Source: an uncultured Candidatus Melainabacteria bacterium (GTDB taxonomy: Bacteria > Cyanobacteriota > Vampirovibrionia > Gastranaerophilales > Gastranaerophilaceae). From it: a stretch of 64,000 nt of DNA. Below the pieces are notes generated by a model. That model saw only the letters and a list, made by a program, of their open reading frames with translations. It did not search any database and was not told the origin of the DNA. The position numbers were made by a program, and so were the translations under genes. The stretch is from contig CAKUTX010000003.1 in assembly GCA_934692485.1 (NCBI GenBank), forward strand, positions 178,653 to 242,652. Reading direction: 5' to 3'. Positions 1 through 8,320 of the stretch are shown piece after piece; the stretch's first letter is position 1, and every line of letters starts with the position of its first letter.

Positions 1-46
1 ACATATATAAAATCTGGCAAATTTAATATATTGATTGCCGCAAGTT

Positions 47-418
47 TTATGAAAGTGCCATTAATGCTTTCACTGAACGAGCATTATCTCTTACTTCTTC
101 GTCAGAATGTTGATCAACAGTTTCTTCTAAAATTTTCATTGCTTCTGATTTGTCTTTCAATGATAACAATTCATTGATTGTACTCATTGCAACTACTGTT
201 GACATATCATTAATTCCTTTTCCTTTGTTTGTAATAACAACTTTCAAAGAATCTGACATGTTTTTCTTTACTAATGCTCTTGATGTCATTTCTCTAATAG
301 CGTCAACTTTGGAATTTGTTCCAACATCTTCCAAAATTGCTATTGATTCAGGGTTTTCATTTCTTCCTAAACCTTCAATTATATTTGTAACATCTCTAAC
401 TATCTTTTTATCTACCAT
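47..418 (-). CDS. hypothetical HEAT-like helical protein
   Basis: This 123-residue protein has no signal peptide or membrane segment. Its composition (alternating helices ending in short Asn/Asp turns) resembles a HEAT or armadillo-type repeat solenoid, but I cannot assign a family. A strong ribosome binding site (AGGAGGAGAG) lies about 6 bases before the ATG. It follows the 172-residue gene at 434-952 by only 15 bp on the same strand, so the two are almost certainly co-transcribed and may work together. Function unknown; the HEAT reading is an inference from sequence character, not a domain match. Confidence 0.75.
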   Translation of the reverse strand: MVDKKIVRDVTNIIEGLGRNENPESIAILEDVGTNSKVDAIREMTSRALVKKNMSDSLKVVITNKGKGINDMSTVVAMSTINELLSLKDKSEAMKILEETVDQHSDEEVRDNARSVKALMALS

Positions 419-433
419 TTATCTCTCCTCCTA

Positions 434-952
434 CTATACTGCAGCTTCCCAAGCAGCGCAACGTTCTGACAACATGTTTCTTGCCATTGCCATATCTTCG
501 GTCTTAGCAATATATCTCGCAGATGTTTTTGAGCCCATGTAATCACTTATATGATGAGTTTCAAACAACACATCCTTTGCTGAGTTGTACATAGAAATAG
601 CTTTTTCCTTTGCCGGAGTAAATGAGATTTCTATATTATTTAATTTATTCCATCCATTTACAACACTTTCTTTAACTCTGTTTCCAAATGCAACAACTGA
701 ATTAATCATGTTTTGGAATCTTTCTCCAATACCTGAAATAGAACCTACTAAAGCACTTGCTTTAAGCTTTCCTGTAAAATTAATGTTGTTGTTTGATTTC
801 TTTGATGATGATTCAAATACATCCGCAGTCAACACATTTCCTTTAAAAGATGATGCTGCAAAAGGATTTGAAGAATTTCTTTGTGTAGACGTTTCGTGTT
901 TACTTGTGTTAAAAAGTCTTTCACGAATAGATGGAATTGATAAATTTGCCAT
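434..952 (-). CDS. hypothetical protein with two N-terminal F-x-G motifs
   Basis: This 172-residue protein begins with a low-complexity Ser/Asn/Lys-rich stretch containing SSFKGN (residues 34-39) and NINFTGKL (56-63). The rest is predicted soluble and mixed helical. No known domain is recognised and there is no Sec signal peptide. The ATG is preceded by GAAAGGAT at good spacing. It is the first gene of a two-gene operon with the HEAT-like protein at 47-418. The FKG/FTG motif recurs near the N-terminus of several unrelated proteins in this window (see findings). Function unknown. Confidence 0.75.
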   Translation of the reverse strand: MANLSIPSIRERLFNTSKHETSTQRNSSNPFAASSFKGNVLTADVFESSSKKSNNNINFTGKLKASALVGSISGIGERFQNMINSVVAFGNRVKESVVNGWNKLNNIEISFTPAKEKAISMYNSAKDVLFETHHISDYMGSKTSARYIAKTEDMAMARNMLSERCAAWEAAV

Positions 953-1088
953 TATTAGTATCCTTTCATTATTCTATCGACCTTAATAGAATATCATTAT
1001 AAAAAAAATATTGGCTCAACCTTTTGGAGTATTCTTGTTTGTATTTTTTATACTTTAGTTGTAGAATTAACATAAAAGGATACGTTGT

Positions 1089-1862
1089 ATGTATGAAAAT
1101 TTGGAAAAATTAATCGAAACAGTTAGAATTTTGCGTTCTCCTAACGGATGTGAATGGGATAGAGCTCAAACTCACAAAACATTGAAACCTAACATGCTCG
1201 AAGAAGCATATGAAGCTGTAGATGCAATAGACTCAGGTGACACGGAAAATTTGAGAGAAGAACTCGGGGACGTGTTATTACAAGTCCTTTTACATTCACA
1301 AATCGCAGATGACAATGGAGAATTTAATCTGGATGATGTAGCTAAAGAATTAAACGAAAAACTTATACACCGCCACCCACACGTGTTTGGGAATACGCAG
1401 GTTAATTCAACTCAAGATATTATTGATAATTGGGACTTATTAAAAAAAGAAGAAAAAACTGATAGAAAATCAGCAATGGACGGAATTTCAAAATCTCAAT
1501 CCGCCCTAATGAGCGCACAAAAGATAAGCAAACGAGCTGTCAAGCAAGGGTTTGAGTGGCCAAGCGAAAAATCTTTGTATGAATGTATTAATTCTGAATT
1601 TGAAGAATTTAAAGAAGCCGAACAAGAAAATGACAAAGAACATATGGAAGAAGAAATGGGCGACATCTTTTTTGCGATAGTAAATCTCGCTCGCTGGAAC
1701 AAAATTGATGCAGAACAGGCTCTTTTAAAAGCTAATAAAAAATTCATGGCACGTTTTAGAAAAATGGAAGAATTAGCTAAAAAACCGTTAGACGAATACG
1801 ATTTTAGGGAATATGATATATTATGGAAAGAGGCTAAAAAAGCTATCGCGAAAGGGTTATAA
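1089..1862 (+). CDS. mazG: nucleoside triphosphate pyrophosphohydrolase MazG
   Basis: MazG hydrolyses (d)NTPs to NMP plus pyrophosphate, a house-cleaning activity in the cytosol. The 257 residues match the family length (about 263 in E. coli). The N-terminal copy shows the diagnostic CEWDRAQTHKTL, the Mg-binding EEAYEAVDA and EELGDVLLQVLLH, and HRHPHVFG. A second MazG-type copy follows with EFEEFKEA and EEEMGDIFFAIVNLARW. AAAAGGAT precedes the ATG. It is transcribed alone, divergently from the hypothetical operon at 47-952. Confidence 0.95.
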   Translation: MYENLEKLIETVRILRSPNGCEWDRAQTHKTLKPNMLEEAYEAVDAIDSGDTENLREELGDVLLQVLLHSQIADDNGEFNLDDVAKELNEKLIHRHPHVFGNTQVNSTQDIIDNWDLLKKEEKTDRKSAMDGISKSQSALMSAQKISKRAVKQGFEWPSEKSLYECINSEFEEFKEAEQENDKEHMEEEMGDIFFAIVNLARWNKIDAEQALLKANKKFMARFRKMEELAKKPLDEYDFREYDILWKEAKKAIAKGL

Positions 1863-2000
1863 CATTTTGATTTTTTTATAGACTGTTTTTACCTTCAAGT
1901 ATAGCGTTTGTTAACAAATGTAAAGCATTGTTACCCCAAAAAAGCAATTCCTAAGTAAAGAAATCCTTTATATAAATATACAGGAAAGAGGATAAGATTT

Positions 2001-2204
2001 ATGAAAGAACAGGAATTAAATACATTGATGTCAGTAGTTTCAGACCCTATTAAAAATGTTTATAAAATAGAGTCAAGAAAGGATTTGGAAGAAATCCAAA
2101 GAATTATTCGTATTTTTAATATTTCTGAAAACCAACACAACAAACATACAATGTTGTCTATCAAAAATCTTGCAACACTCAGACTTGTATTAAGCAACAA
2201 TTAA
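2001..2204 (+). CDS. small hypothetical protein (67 aa)
   Basis: This short, charged, helical protein has no recognisable domain, signal or membrane segment. GGAAAGAGGAT precedes the ATG by about 6 bases and a strong terminator follows at 2236-2276, so it is a well-delimited monocistronic gene. The upstream region (1907-1935) contains TTTGTTAACAAA followed by TGTAAA/TGTTAC repeats at about 10-bp spacing, similar to sequences upstream of several other genes here. Function unknown. Confidence 0.65.
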   Translation: MKEQELNTLMSVVSDPIKNVYKIESRKDLEEIQRIIRIFNISENQHNKHTMLSIKNLATLRLVLSNN

Positions 2205-2235
2205 TTGCCCGATAAGTACCAGTTTATAACAAAAT

Positions 2236-2276
2236 AAAAAAGCTCCGAAACCTGAAAACCGAAACGGAGCTTTTTT
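2236..2276. terminator. bidirectional intrinsic terminator
   Basis: A 12-bp stem (AAAAAAGCTCCG / CGGAGCTTTTTT) with a 17-base loop lies between the convergent genes at 2001-2204 and 2300-2974. T-runs on both strands let it end transcripts from either side. Confidence 0.9.
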
Positions 2277-2299
2277 ATTTGCTAACTTTATTTACTTAA

Positions 2300-2974
2300 T
2301 TAATATTTCATTTCCCAATCATCATCAACAATTACATTAAAACAATGAGCAGCTTGGGGAACACCGTGTGCCATTCTATATCCGGAAGCACTCTTACATT
2401 TTTCAATAGGTGTTGACGCACTATGAGAGCTATGAGAACTGTGAGAACTGCCTGCATCGCTTGAAACAGCATTTGATAAAGTACCATTTATATCAATACC
2501 CGCTGCAAATAAATCTCTACCAATAGTATTAGGGCCTTTCTTTCCGTTTACGTCAATAGTTAAAACTCCTGACGTATTATCAAAATCACCTGAAATAGCT
2601 GCGCCACTAGGCAATAAATAAGCTGAATAATCACTAAAATCAGGGTTTGCGGCTTCGCCATTAATATTTTTGTAACTTGGAGCAAAACAATCAGATGCAC
2701 TGCTGCAATCCTTTGCGATTTTCATATTTGCTTTTATCATATCATTTAATGTAGATTTATTGACAACTCCTGCCTCGCGCAAATTCAACGCATTTTTAGA
2801 ATTTATATAATTCAACGTCGCCTGTTGAAATTCACTATTTACTTTACGCAACTGAGTTGTATAAGTCTTTTTTTGAGTATTTTGAATCATTGTCGGCATT
2901 GTCAAAACTGCAACAACACCTATTATCCCCAATGAAATAAGAATTTCTGCCATAGTGAATGCATTTTGCTTCAT
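2300..2974 (-). CDS. prepilin-like protein (type IV pilin/pseudopilin family) with Ser-His repeat
   Basis: This 224-residue protein has a four-residue leader (MKQN), then AFTMAEILISLGIIGVV, the prepilin peptidase recognition and N-terminal hydrophobic helix, with Glu at +5. Residue -1 is Ala or Asn rather than the usual Gly. The globular part contains IDVNGKKGPN and GRDLF, a motif shared with other pilin-like genes here and reminiscent of the Ca-binding loop of major pseudopilins. A (SSH)3-type repeat, encoded by a 9-bp tandem repeat (about 2420-2449), precedes a Cys-rich C-terminus. It probably builds a pilus or type II secretion-like filament. Monocistronic. Confidence 0.85.
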   Translation of the reverse strand: MKQNAFTMAEILISLGIIGVVAVLTMPTMIQNTQKKTYTTQLRKVNSEFQQATLNYINSKNALNLREAGVVNKSTLNDMIKANMKIAKDCSSASDCFAPSYKNINGEAANPDFSDYSAYLLPSGAAISGDFDNTSGVLTIDVNGKKGPNTIGRDLFAAGIDINGTLSNAVSSDAGSSHSSHSSHSASTPIEKCKSASGYRMAHGVPQAAHCFNVIVDDDWEMKY

Positions 2975-3040
2975 TTTAATTAACCTCCATTAATAACCTA
3001 ACCCGATTATTATAACAAAAATTAACATTTTTATCAAGAT

Positions 3041-3418
3041 TTAAACAAACAACTTTAACAATGCAGAGCCAAAAAGCAGCAGCCCAATAACAATAGCTAC
3101 AACAGAGGCAAACATTACGGCGCCTGCGGAAATATCTTTTGCCATTCCCACCAACTTTGAATACCTATTATGAAACACCGCATCTAATGAATACTCTATA
3201 GCAGAATTAACCATTTCCATAACTATTACAAAAGCAATAGTCAACAGCAAAATGCACATACGTTCAATGCTAAAATCCATCGCTATTGCCAAAGCTAAAA
3301 CAACAACCGCGATACAGAAATGAACCCTAATATTCACTTCCGATTTTAAAACCAAACGCATTCCTTTTCTTGCGTTTTTAAAAGTATTAGAAAATCCTTG
3401 TTGTTTAAATTTTGTCAT
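3041..3418 (-). CDS. dgkA: diacylglycerol kinase / undecaprenol kinase, DgkA family
   Basis: This small integral-membrane lipid kinase has 125 residues. The amphipathic N-terminus (FKNARKGMRLVLKSEVN) is followed by three membrane helices. The family signature EMVNSAIEYSLD, with the catalytic Glu, is present, as is the AKDISAGAVM segment. In Gram-positive relatives this family phosphorylates undecaprenol and in E. coli diacylglycerol; the substrate here cannot be told. It is the last gene of pgpH-ybeY-dgkA and its start overlaps the 3' end of ybeY by 14 bp. Confidence 0.92.
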   Translation of the reverse strand: MTKFKQQGFSNTFKNARKGMRLVLKSEVNIRVHFCIAVVVLALAIAMDFSIERMCILLLTIAFVIVMEMVNSAIEYSLDAVFHNRYSKLVGMAKDISAGAVMFASVVAIVIGLLLFGSALLKLFV

Positions 3419-3935
3419 ACCCTAAACTTTCCAGCGCATGATTTTGCAACCCTACAACAAAATTATAATCATCTTCTGTTTGGTGGTCAAATCCTAACAA
3501 GTGCAAAATACCATGGCTTATCAAGAAAACAAGTTCATATTCTCTGGAAACATTCTTCTTTTCTGCTTCTTCCATTACTTTGTCTAAAGCAATCATAACC
3601 TCGCCAAGATTAATTTCTCCATCAAAAATAAACTTGTCATCACTATCGGCAAAAATTGCAAACGTAATAATATCGGCAACATAATCTTTATTTCTATAAT
3701 CTTTGTTTACCTGATGAGTCTTTGTCCCATCGCAAAACAAAAAATCAAAGGAAATTGTATTATATTCAAAACCATTTAAACAAGATTGCTCATACACATT
3801 AAATAAAGACAAATAAAAAGATAAAATGTTTTTCGCAGCATCAATAAAATATTTTTCATCAATTGCCCAATCATCAAAAATATTTTCGCTAAAAATATTC
3901 TTGTTTATCTTCGCTATATCATTACTTGTTGTCAT
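3405..3935 (-). CDS. ybeY: endoribonuclease YbeY, 16S rRNA maturation
   Basis: A zinc-dependent endoribonuclease of ribosome maturation and quality control, 176 residues, cytosolic. The metal-binding signature HGILHLLGFDH (three His) is intact near the C-terminus, and the upstream DGTKTHQVNKDYRNKDYVADIITFA block is typical of the family with the usual TDVLSF altered to ADIITF. It overlaps pgpH by 14 bp upstream and dgkA by 14 bp downstream, so the three genes are translationally coupled. Confidence 0.95.
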   Translation of the reverse strand: MTTSNDIAKINKNIFSENIFDDWAIDEKYFIDAAKNILSFYLSLFNVYEQSCLNGFEYNTISFDFLFCDGTKTHQVNKDYRNKDYVADIITFAIFADSDDKFIFDGEINLGEVMIALDKVMEEAEKKNVSREYELVFLISHGILHLLGFDHQTEDDYNFVVGLQNHALESLGYDKI

Positions 3936-6144
3936 TTTTATCCTCTGCTGACGTATTCAAATCTTTTGACACGTTATCACCTTCAAGTTGTTTAATTTTA
4001 TTTTCTAAATCTTCATCAATCAACTTTGCTGGCATATTTATTTTGTCCTTTTGAAATTCTGCTGCAATATTTTCTTGATATTTAATTCTATTATGTTGCA
4101 TGCCTCTCAAAATTCTTGAGAAAGTTGATGCAATCATTTTTATATCCTTCAATGTCAATGGACTATCTGACAACTGTCCATCATTCAATCTCTCAACTAT
4201 AATTTTATTTATCATAGTTTCAATTTCTTCAGGAGTCGGATTTTTTAATGACCTGACAGCAGATTCAACAGCGTCGGCAATCATCAAAATCGCCGTTTCT
4301 TTTGTATTAGGTTTTGGCCCAGGATAACGGAATTGTTCTTCTTTAACATTTTCAATTCCTTCTTCTTGAACGGCTTGATTATAAAAATAACTTGCCAAAC
4401 CTTCTCCATGGTGCTGTATTATAAAGTTTTGTACAACTTGAGGCAACTTATACTCTTTAGCGATTTCAATACCATCTTTCGGGTGGGCTGTTATAATCAT
4501 CTTGCTTATTCTTGGAGTAAATTTGTTATGCGGATTTTCTATCAAAAAATAAGATTGATTTTCTACGAAAAATAACGGACGTTTTAATTTTCCAATATCA
4601 TGATACAAAGCTCCGACTCTAGCAAGAATAGGATCTGCTCCGATAGCTTCTGCAGCAGCTTCACATAAATTTGATACCATCAAACTATGATGATAAGTTC
4701 CTGGAGCATCCATTTGAAGTCTTTTCAATAATTTTTGGTTATGATCACCTAATTCTGCTAATCCATACGGGGTTATAATTTTAAAAGCGCTTTCAAACAA
4801 CGGCATTAATCCTGATGCAATAATCGCACTAAATATACCGTTCAACAAAATAAATGTACAATTTTTTATTAGAAGGACATTATCCACTTCAATCAAACAT
4901 TTTTCTAAAATATAAATACTAAAAACAAGAATTAAACCGGCAATACCAATATTAAATCCCATCTTTATGACATCAACACGTTCTGCATAACGAATTCTTG
5001 ACATTGAAACAACTGCAAACAAACTCAAAAGCATAAATGCTACTAAATATTGAATATTATATTGATAGCCGATAGACATTATTGAAAGCAGTATAACCGC
5101 TGAAACAAAAGCTATTCTTGGCTTTGTAAATATTGATAATAGGATTAAGAAAGCAGGAATTGGCAATACATAAGGCGAAAAACCAGTAGGCAAAATTACG
5201 CCAATAAAAGCCAGCAATAACGATAAAAACGCGGAAATTGACATATATTTTGGCTCTAAAAAATCTTTTTCAAAAAATTTCATATAAGTCAAGAATAATA
5301 AAGTTCCAATAAATACGATAACATAAATCGCAGCCAGCCCACTAAAATTCAGTTCATAAACATTGTAACCAGCTTGGCGCAATGCATCTCGTTTCAATCT
5401 GGTTACAGGTTCCCCTTCAAACAAGATTTTATCGCCTTTTTGGAATACAACTTCATATGGCTTCACGGAATTTTGTGCATTTTTTCTGGCAATCTCTGTT
5501 GCGAATTCATCTACAACCAAATTTGGCACAATTACTTGTTCCAAAACAGCCTTTATTACAGAAACCTGACGTTTAGAAACATTTGAAACGAGATTATTTA
5601 ATATAATTTTGTCTATATTATCTTTTTCATAATCACGTTCTGTTATACCCACTCTTAAAATATTGGTTAACGTCAAATTTGCTTTGTCAAAAACTTCGTG
5701 AATACTATTATCATCAGCTTTTAAAAGGAAATTAATAATAAAATCTTTTTTAGAATTGTCAGACAAATCGAAAAGAATACCAATTTCTTCCTTTTTTATA
5801 TTGTCCTGAACTTCTTTTTTACGAATTTGCATAACAGATGTTTGAAGGGTTTGAAGATTATTTTTTATAAAATCATCCTCTGCCGGCGCCATAACTGGTT
5901 CAACCTTTTGAGCAACTTCTTTCTTGTGCTGCTCAGTCCTTTTCACATCTTCTACCGTCAACGTTTTTTGTGCAATAATATCGCGTTTGCTTATCCCGTT
6001 TTCAATAATATTTTGAAAAAAGAAGTTTTGAGAAGCGATAATCGCAGTCATTAGAACAGTAAACCCGAAAAATGCAAGAGCTTTAAGAAACTGGGTTGAA
6101 GTAAAAAAATCCTTTACTTTCGGTGCAAATTCAATTTTTATCAT
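3922..6144 (-). CDS. pgpH: 7TM-HD family phosphohydrolase, probable c-di-AMP phosphodiesterase PgpH
   Basis: This 740-residue membrane protein has an N-terminal membrane anchor, a long extracytoplasmic 7TMR-HDED-type region (about 50-260), a block of seven membrane helices (about 265-465), then a cytosolic HD domain with YHHSLMVSNL, ALYHDIGKLKRP and IIQHHGEG supplying the metal ligands. Listeria PgpH, of the same architecture, hydrolyses c-di-AMP to pApA; the same role is inferred here because the window also encodes the synthase CdaA. The charged C-terminal tail (about 690-740) is variable in the family. First gene of the operon with ybeY and dgkA. Confidence 0.9.
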   Translation of the reverse strand: MIKIEFAPKVKDFFTSTQFLKALAFFGFTVLMTAIIASQNFFFQNIIENGISKRDIIAQKTLTVEDVKRTEQHKKEVAQKVEPVMAPAEDDFIKNNLQTLQTSVMQIRKKEVQDNIKKEEIGILFDLSDNSKKDFIINFLLKADDNSIHEVFDKANLTLTNILRVGITERDYEKDNIDKIILNNLVSNVSKRQVSVIKAVLEQVIVPNLVVDEFATEIARKNAQNSVKPYEVVFQKGDKILFEGEPVTRLKRDALRQAGYNVYELNFSGLAAIYVIVFIGTLLFLTYMKFFEKDFLEPKYMSISAFLSLLLAFIGVILPTGFSPYVLPIPAFLILLSIFTKPRIAFVSAVILLSIMSIGYQYNIQYLVAFMLLSLFAVVSMSRIRYAERVDVIKMGFNIGIAGLILVFSIYILEKCLIEVDNVLLIKNCTFILLNGIFSAIIASGLMPLFESAFKIITPYGLAELGDHNQKLLKRLQMDAPGTYHHSLMVSNLCEAAAEAIGADPILARVGALYHDIGKLKRPLFFVENQSYFLIENPHNKFTPRISKMIITAHPKDGIEIAKEYKLPQVVQNFIIQHHGEGLASYFYNQAVQEEGIENVKEEQFRYPGPKPNTKETAILMIADAVESAVRSLKNPTPEEIETMINKIIVERLNDGQLSDSPLTLKDIKMIASTFSRILRGMQHNRIKYQENIAAEFQKDKINMPAKLIDEDLENKIKQLEGDNVSKDLNTSAEDKNDNK

Positions 6145-6285
6145 ATATAAACATTTCCTATCTTTTTAGTATTTTTATAATATATTATAACTTCTTATTT
6201 TTTTTTGCAAGTATTTTTATAGATTGAATATTTAATAAAAATTGAGAATTTTATTAAGAATGACCGAGAATATCTATCTTTTTTG

Positions 6286-7056
6286 CTAATCATTATTTGG
6301 ACTCAGCTTTTCTTTTCCAGATAAAATATTATTTAATGTTTCTCCACCTGATTTAGACCAAGTACTTGGAGCTACTCTATCTTTATAGATATATATTAAA
6401 AAAACATCTTGACCAAATCTATTTGGTAATGTTGGACCATTTACATCAATACATAACTCAGCACAATAATATTTATTTACTTGAACTAAAGTTTCTTGTC
6501 CTTTTTCATTATAATAAGAGTCAATACGGTGTACCTCACATCCTGAGTGTAAACTCTGTACTACAATAATAGAACCATCATTAAGAATTATTTTTGGGTT
6601 ATTAGTGCTCCAATCCCGAGTGTTTCCGTTTGCGTCATAATTTGGTTTTGCGTACTTAATATCGTAATAAAAATTAGGACATTCTATTTTTGATTTGCAG
6701 ACTTTGGCTCCACTAAAATATTTTGCAAAATTTTCTGTAACTTTGTAATGTCCATCGGCTGCATTAAATAAAACACTATTATCTCCAATAAAGTCATTAT
6801 CTTTTTGTGCCATTATAGTTGCATTATAAATATTGGAATAAGTTCTTTTAGTTTTAGCTATCAGTTCCTTCTCTCTATAATTTGCAATCAAACTAGGCAA
6901 AGTAATCGCCGCAACAACACCAATTATACCCAAAGTTATCAAAACTTCGGCGAGGGTAAAGGCGGCTAGGCGGTTTGAGGCTTTGCCCCCTCTCTTTTGG
7001 CTACTTTCTGCGCCTCGCGATAAACGGCACCGTTCGCAATCACAACGAAAACTCAA
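6286..7056 (-). CDS. prepilin-like protein with repeat-derived leader, possibly phase-variable
   Basis: From the first in-frame start (a poorly supported TTG) the product is 256 residues. RLAAFTLAEVLITLGIIGVVAA marks the prepilin cleavage site and helix, and IDVNG, LPNRFGQDVF mark the shared pilin C-terminal motif. The coding frame stays open upstream through a GC-rich repeat to a G10 tract at 7250-7259. A well-placed ATG (7284-7286, preceded by AAGGAAG) lies just beyond the tract but out of frame by one base. With 11 or 8 G residues that ATG would read straight into the pilin. The real gene therefore probably starts at 7286 and is switched off in this sequence, unless the tract length is an assembly error. 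Confidence 0.75.
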   Translation of the reverse strand: MSFRCDCERCRLSRGAESSQKRGGKASNRLAAFTLAEVLITLGIIGVVAAITLPSLIANYREKELIAKTKRTYSNIYNATIMAQKDNDFIGDNSVLFNAADGHYKVTENFAKYFSGAKVCKSKIECPNFYYDIKYAKPNYDANGNTRDWSTNNPKIILNDGSIIVVQSLHSGCEVHRIDSYYNEKGQETLVQVNKYYCAELCIDVNGPTLPNRFGQDVFLIYIYKDRVAPSTWSKSGGETLNNILSGKEKLSPNND

Positions 7057-7286
7057 CGTTTCCGTTGATTCTTGCTCACCTCTCGCTCCGCTCGTGCCTC
7101 TGCTCGGCTTGCTCTCCCATTCAGGGGCGAGGGAACAAGTTTCGTCACAGTGGGCTACGTGCGTGGCACCTTCACCCTCTGCTCCTGCTACACAATGACA
7201 TACATTTACGTCTACCTCAATCCCTCTATAAACTAAGGCTCCGCGATTGCCCCCCCCCCGAGAGCTCTTCTTAAATCTTGTTTCAT
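7057..7286 (-). other. repeat-derived leader segment with G10 phase-variation tract and upstream start codon
   Basis: On the minus strand an ATG at 7286-7284 (SD AAGGAAG at 7293-7299) starts a short reading frame, ATG AAA CAA GAT TTA..., that enters a run of ten G (7259-7250) and in the present sequence stops at TAG 7235-7233. Adding one G or removing two removes that stop and gives an open frame through the GC-rich segment into the pilin gene. The segment encodes ATHVA, DETCSLAP, APEWESKPS and, just inside the downstream gene, ERCRLSRGA, all of which recur in the leader of the pilin gene at 37185. Confidence 0.7.
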
Positions 7287-7329
7287 CTCATTCTTCCTTT
7301 CAAATATACGGCATATCCATTTTACCATA

Positions 7330-8280
7330 TCAGCGATTATTTTTCAATATTTCTTGAATTTTTAGTCGTTTTTGAACATCTTCCAACAACTTTCGATTAA
7401 TAGACAACAATTCAGAAAGGATTGCAATTACTCCGACCTGAACCCCTGTAATAATCAATATTGCTGACAATATTAGAGATTGAATGTGACCTACTCCACT
7501 TCCAAAAACGTAAAACCACAAAAATCTCAACCCAAGCAAAATTCCTAAACCTCCAAATATACTCGCAAGAATTGCAAAAAACCTGAAAGGCCTATATATA
7601 ATAAACATTCTTATCATTGTAAACATAGAACGTCTAACATAATCAAACATATTTTTTACCAGTTTTGACTCTCTTAAATCTGCATTTACTCTAATTGGAA
7701 CGCATTTTAGATTTAATCCTTTAGCTCTTGCTTGAATAATTGTTTCTAAAGTATATGTATAATTATCAAAAACATTTATCTGAGTTGCAGCAACTTTTGA
7801 AAAAGCTCGAAATCCGCTCGGCGCATCTTCGACATCTGTTGAACTTAGCAATCTCATCACTGAAGAACCCAACTTTTGCAGACATTTTTTTAATGGTGAA
7901 AAATGCTCAATTTTAGAAACAGGTCGAGAACCGATTACAATATCAGCTTCACCTTTCAAAATCGGAAGAACCAACTTTTCAATATCTGCAGCATTGTACT
8001 GGTTATCGGCATCTGTATTTACAATAATATCTGCGCCATTGGCCAAAGAGGCATTAATCCCTGCAACAAATGCTTTAGCAAGCCCACAATTATGTGGCAT
8101 GCTCACAATATGTTTTACACCTGCTCTTTGAGCAACTTCTACTGTTTTATCGGTTGAGCCGTCGTCAATTACCAATACTTCTATTTCATCAATACCCTCA
8201 ATTTGTTTGGGCAAATCCGCAAGCGTAATCGGTAAAGAACTTTCTTCATTGTAACAAGGTATTTGAATTATGAGTTTCAT
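7330..8280 (-). CDS. family 2 glycosyltransferase, polyprenyl-phosphate sugar synthase type
   Basis: This 316-residue GT-A enzyme resembles dolichyl/polyprenyl-phosphate mannose or glucose synthases (DPM1/GtrB type). The N-terminal fold has IPCYNEESSLP, VIDDGSTDKT and the NTDADNQY metal site (DxD). IGSRPVSK and ESKLV blocks follow. Two C-terminal membrane helices (about 235-295) anchor it, as in GtrB. It transfers a sugar from a nucleotide donor to undecaprenyl phosphate, and the neighbouring PMT-type enzyme at 8321-9961 could use that lipid-linked sugar; the pair is divergent with a 40-bp gap. Substrate unknown. Confidence 0.88.
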   Translation of the reverse strand: MKLIIQIPCYNEESSLPITLADLPKQIEGIDEIEVLVIDDGSTDKTVEVAQRAGVKHIVSMPHNCGLAKAFVAGINASLANGADIIVNTDADNQYNAADIEKLVLPILKGEADIVIGSRPVSKIEHFSPLKKCLQKLGSSVMRLLSSTDVEDAPSGFRAFSKVAATQINVFDNYTYTLETIIQARAKGLNLKCVPIRVNADLRESKLVKNMFDYVRRSMFTMIRMFIIYRPFRFFAILASIFGGLGILLGLRFLWFYVFGSGVGHIQSLILSAILIITGVQVGVIAILSELLSINRKLLEDVQKRLKIQEILKNNR

Positions 8281-8320
8281 GTGCCCCTCTTTCTTATTTT
8301 TCTTTTTATTATATAATTAA

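Noticed and set aside
585-986. 133-codon plus-strand frame opposite the FKG gene
   Set aside because: Antisense to a gene with strong SD and the shared N-terminal motif; no SD of its own.
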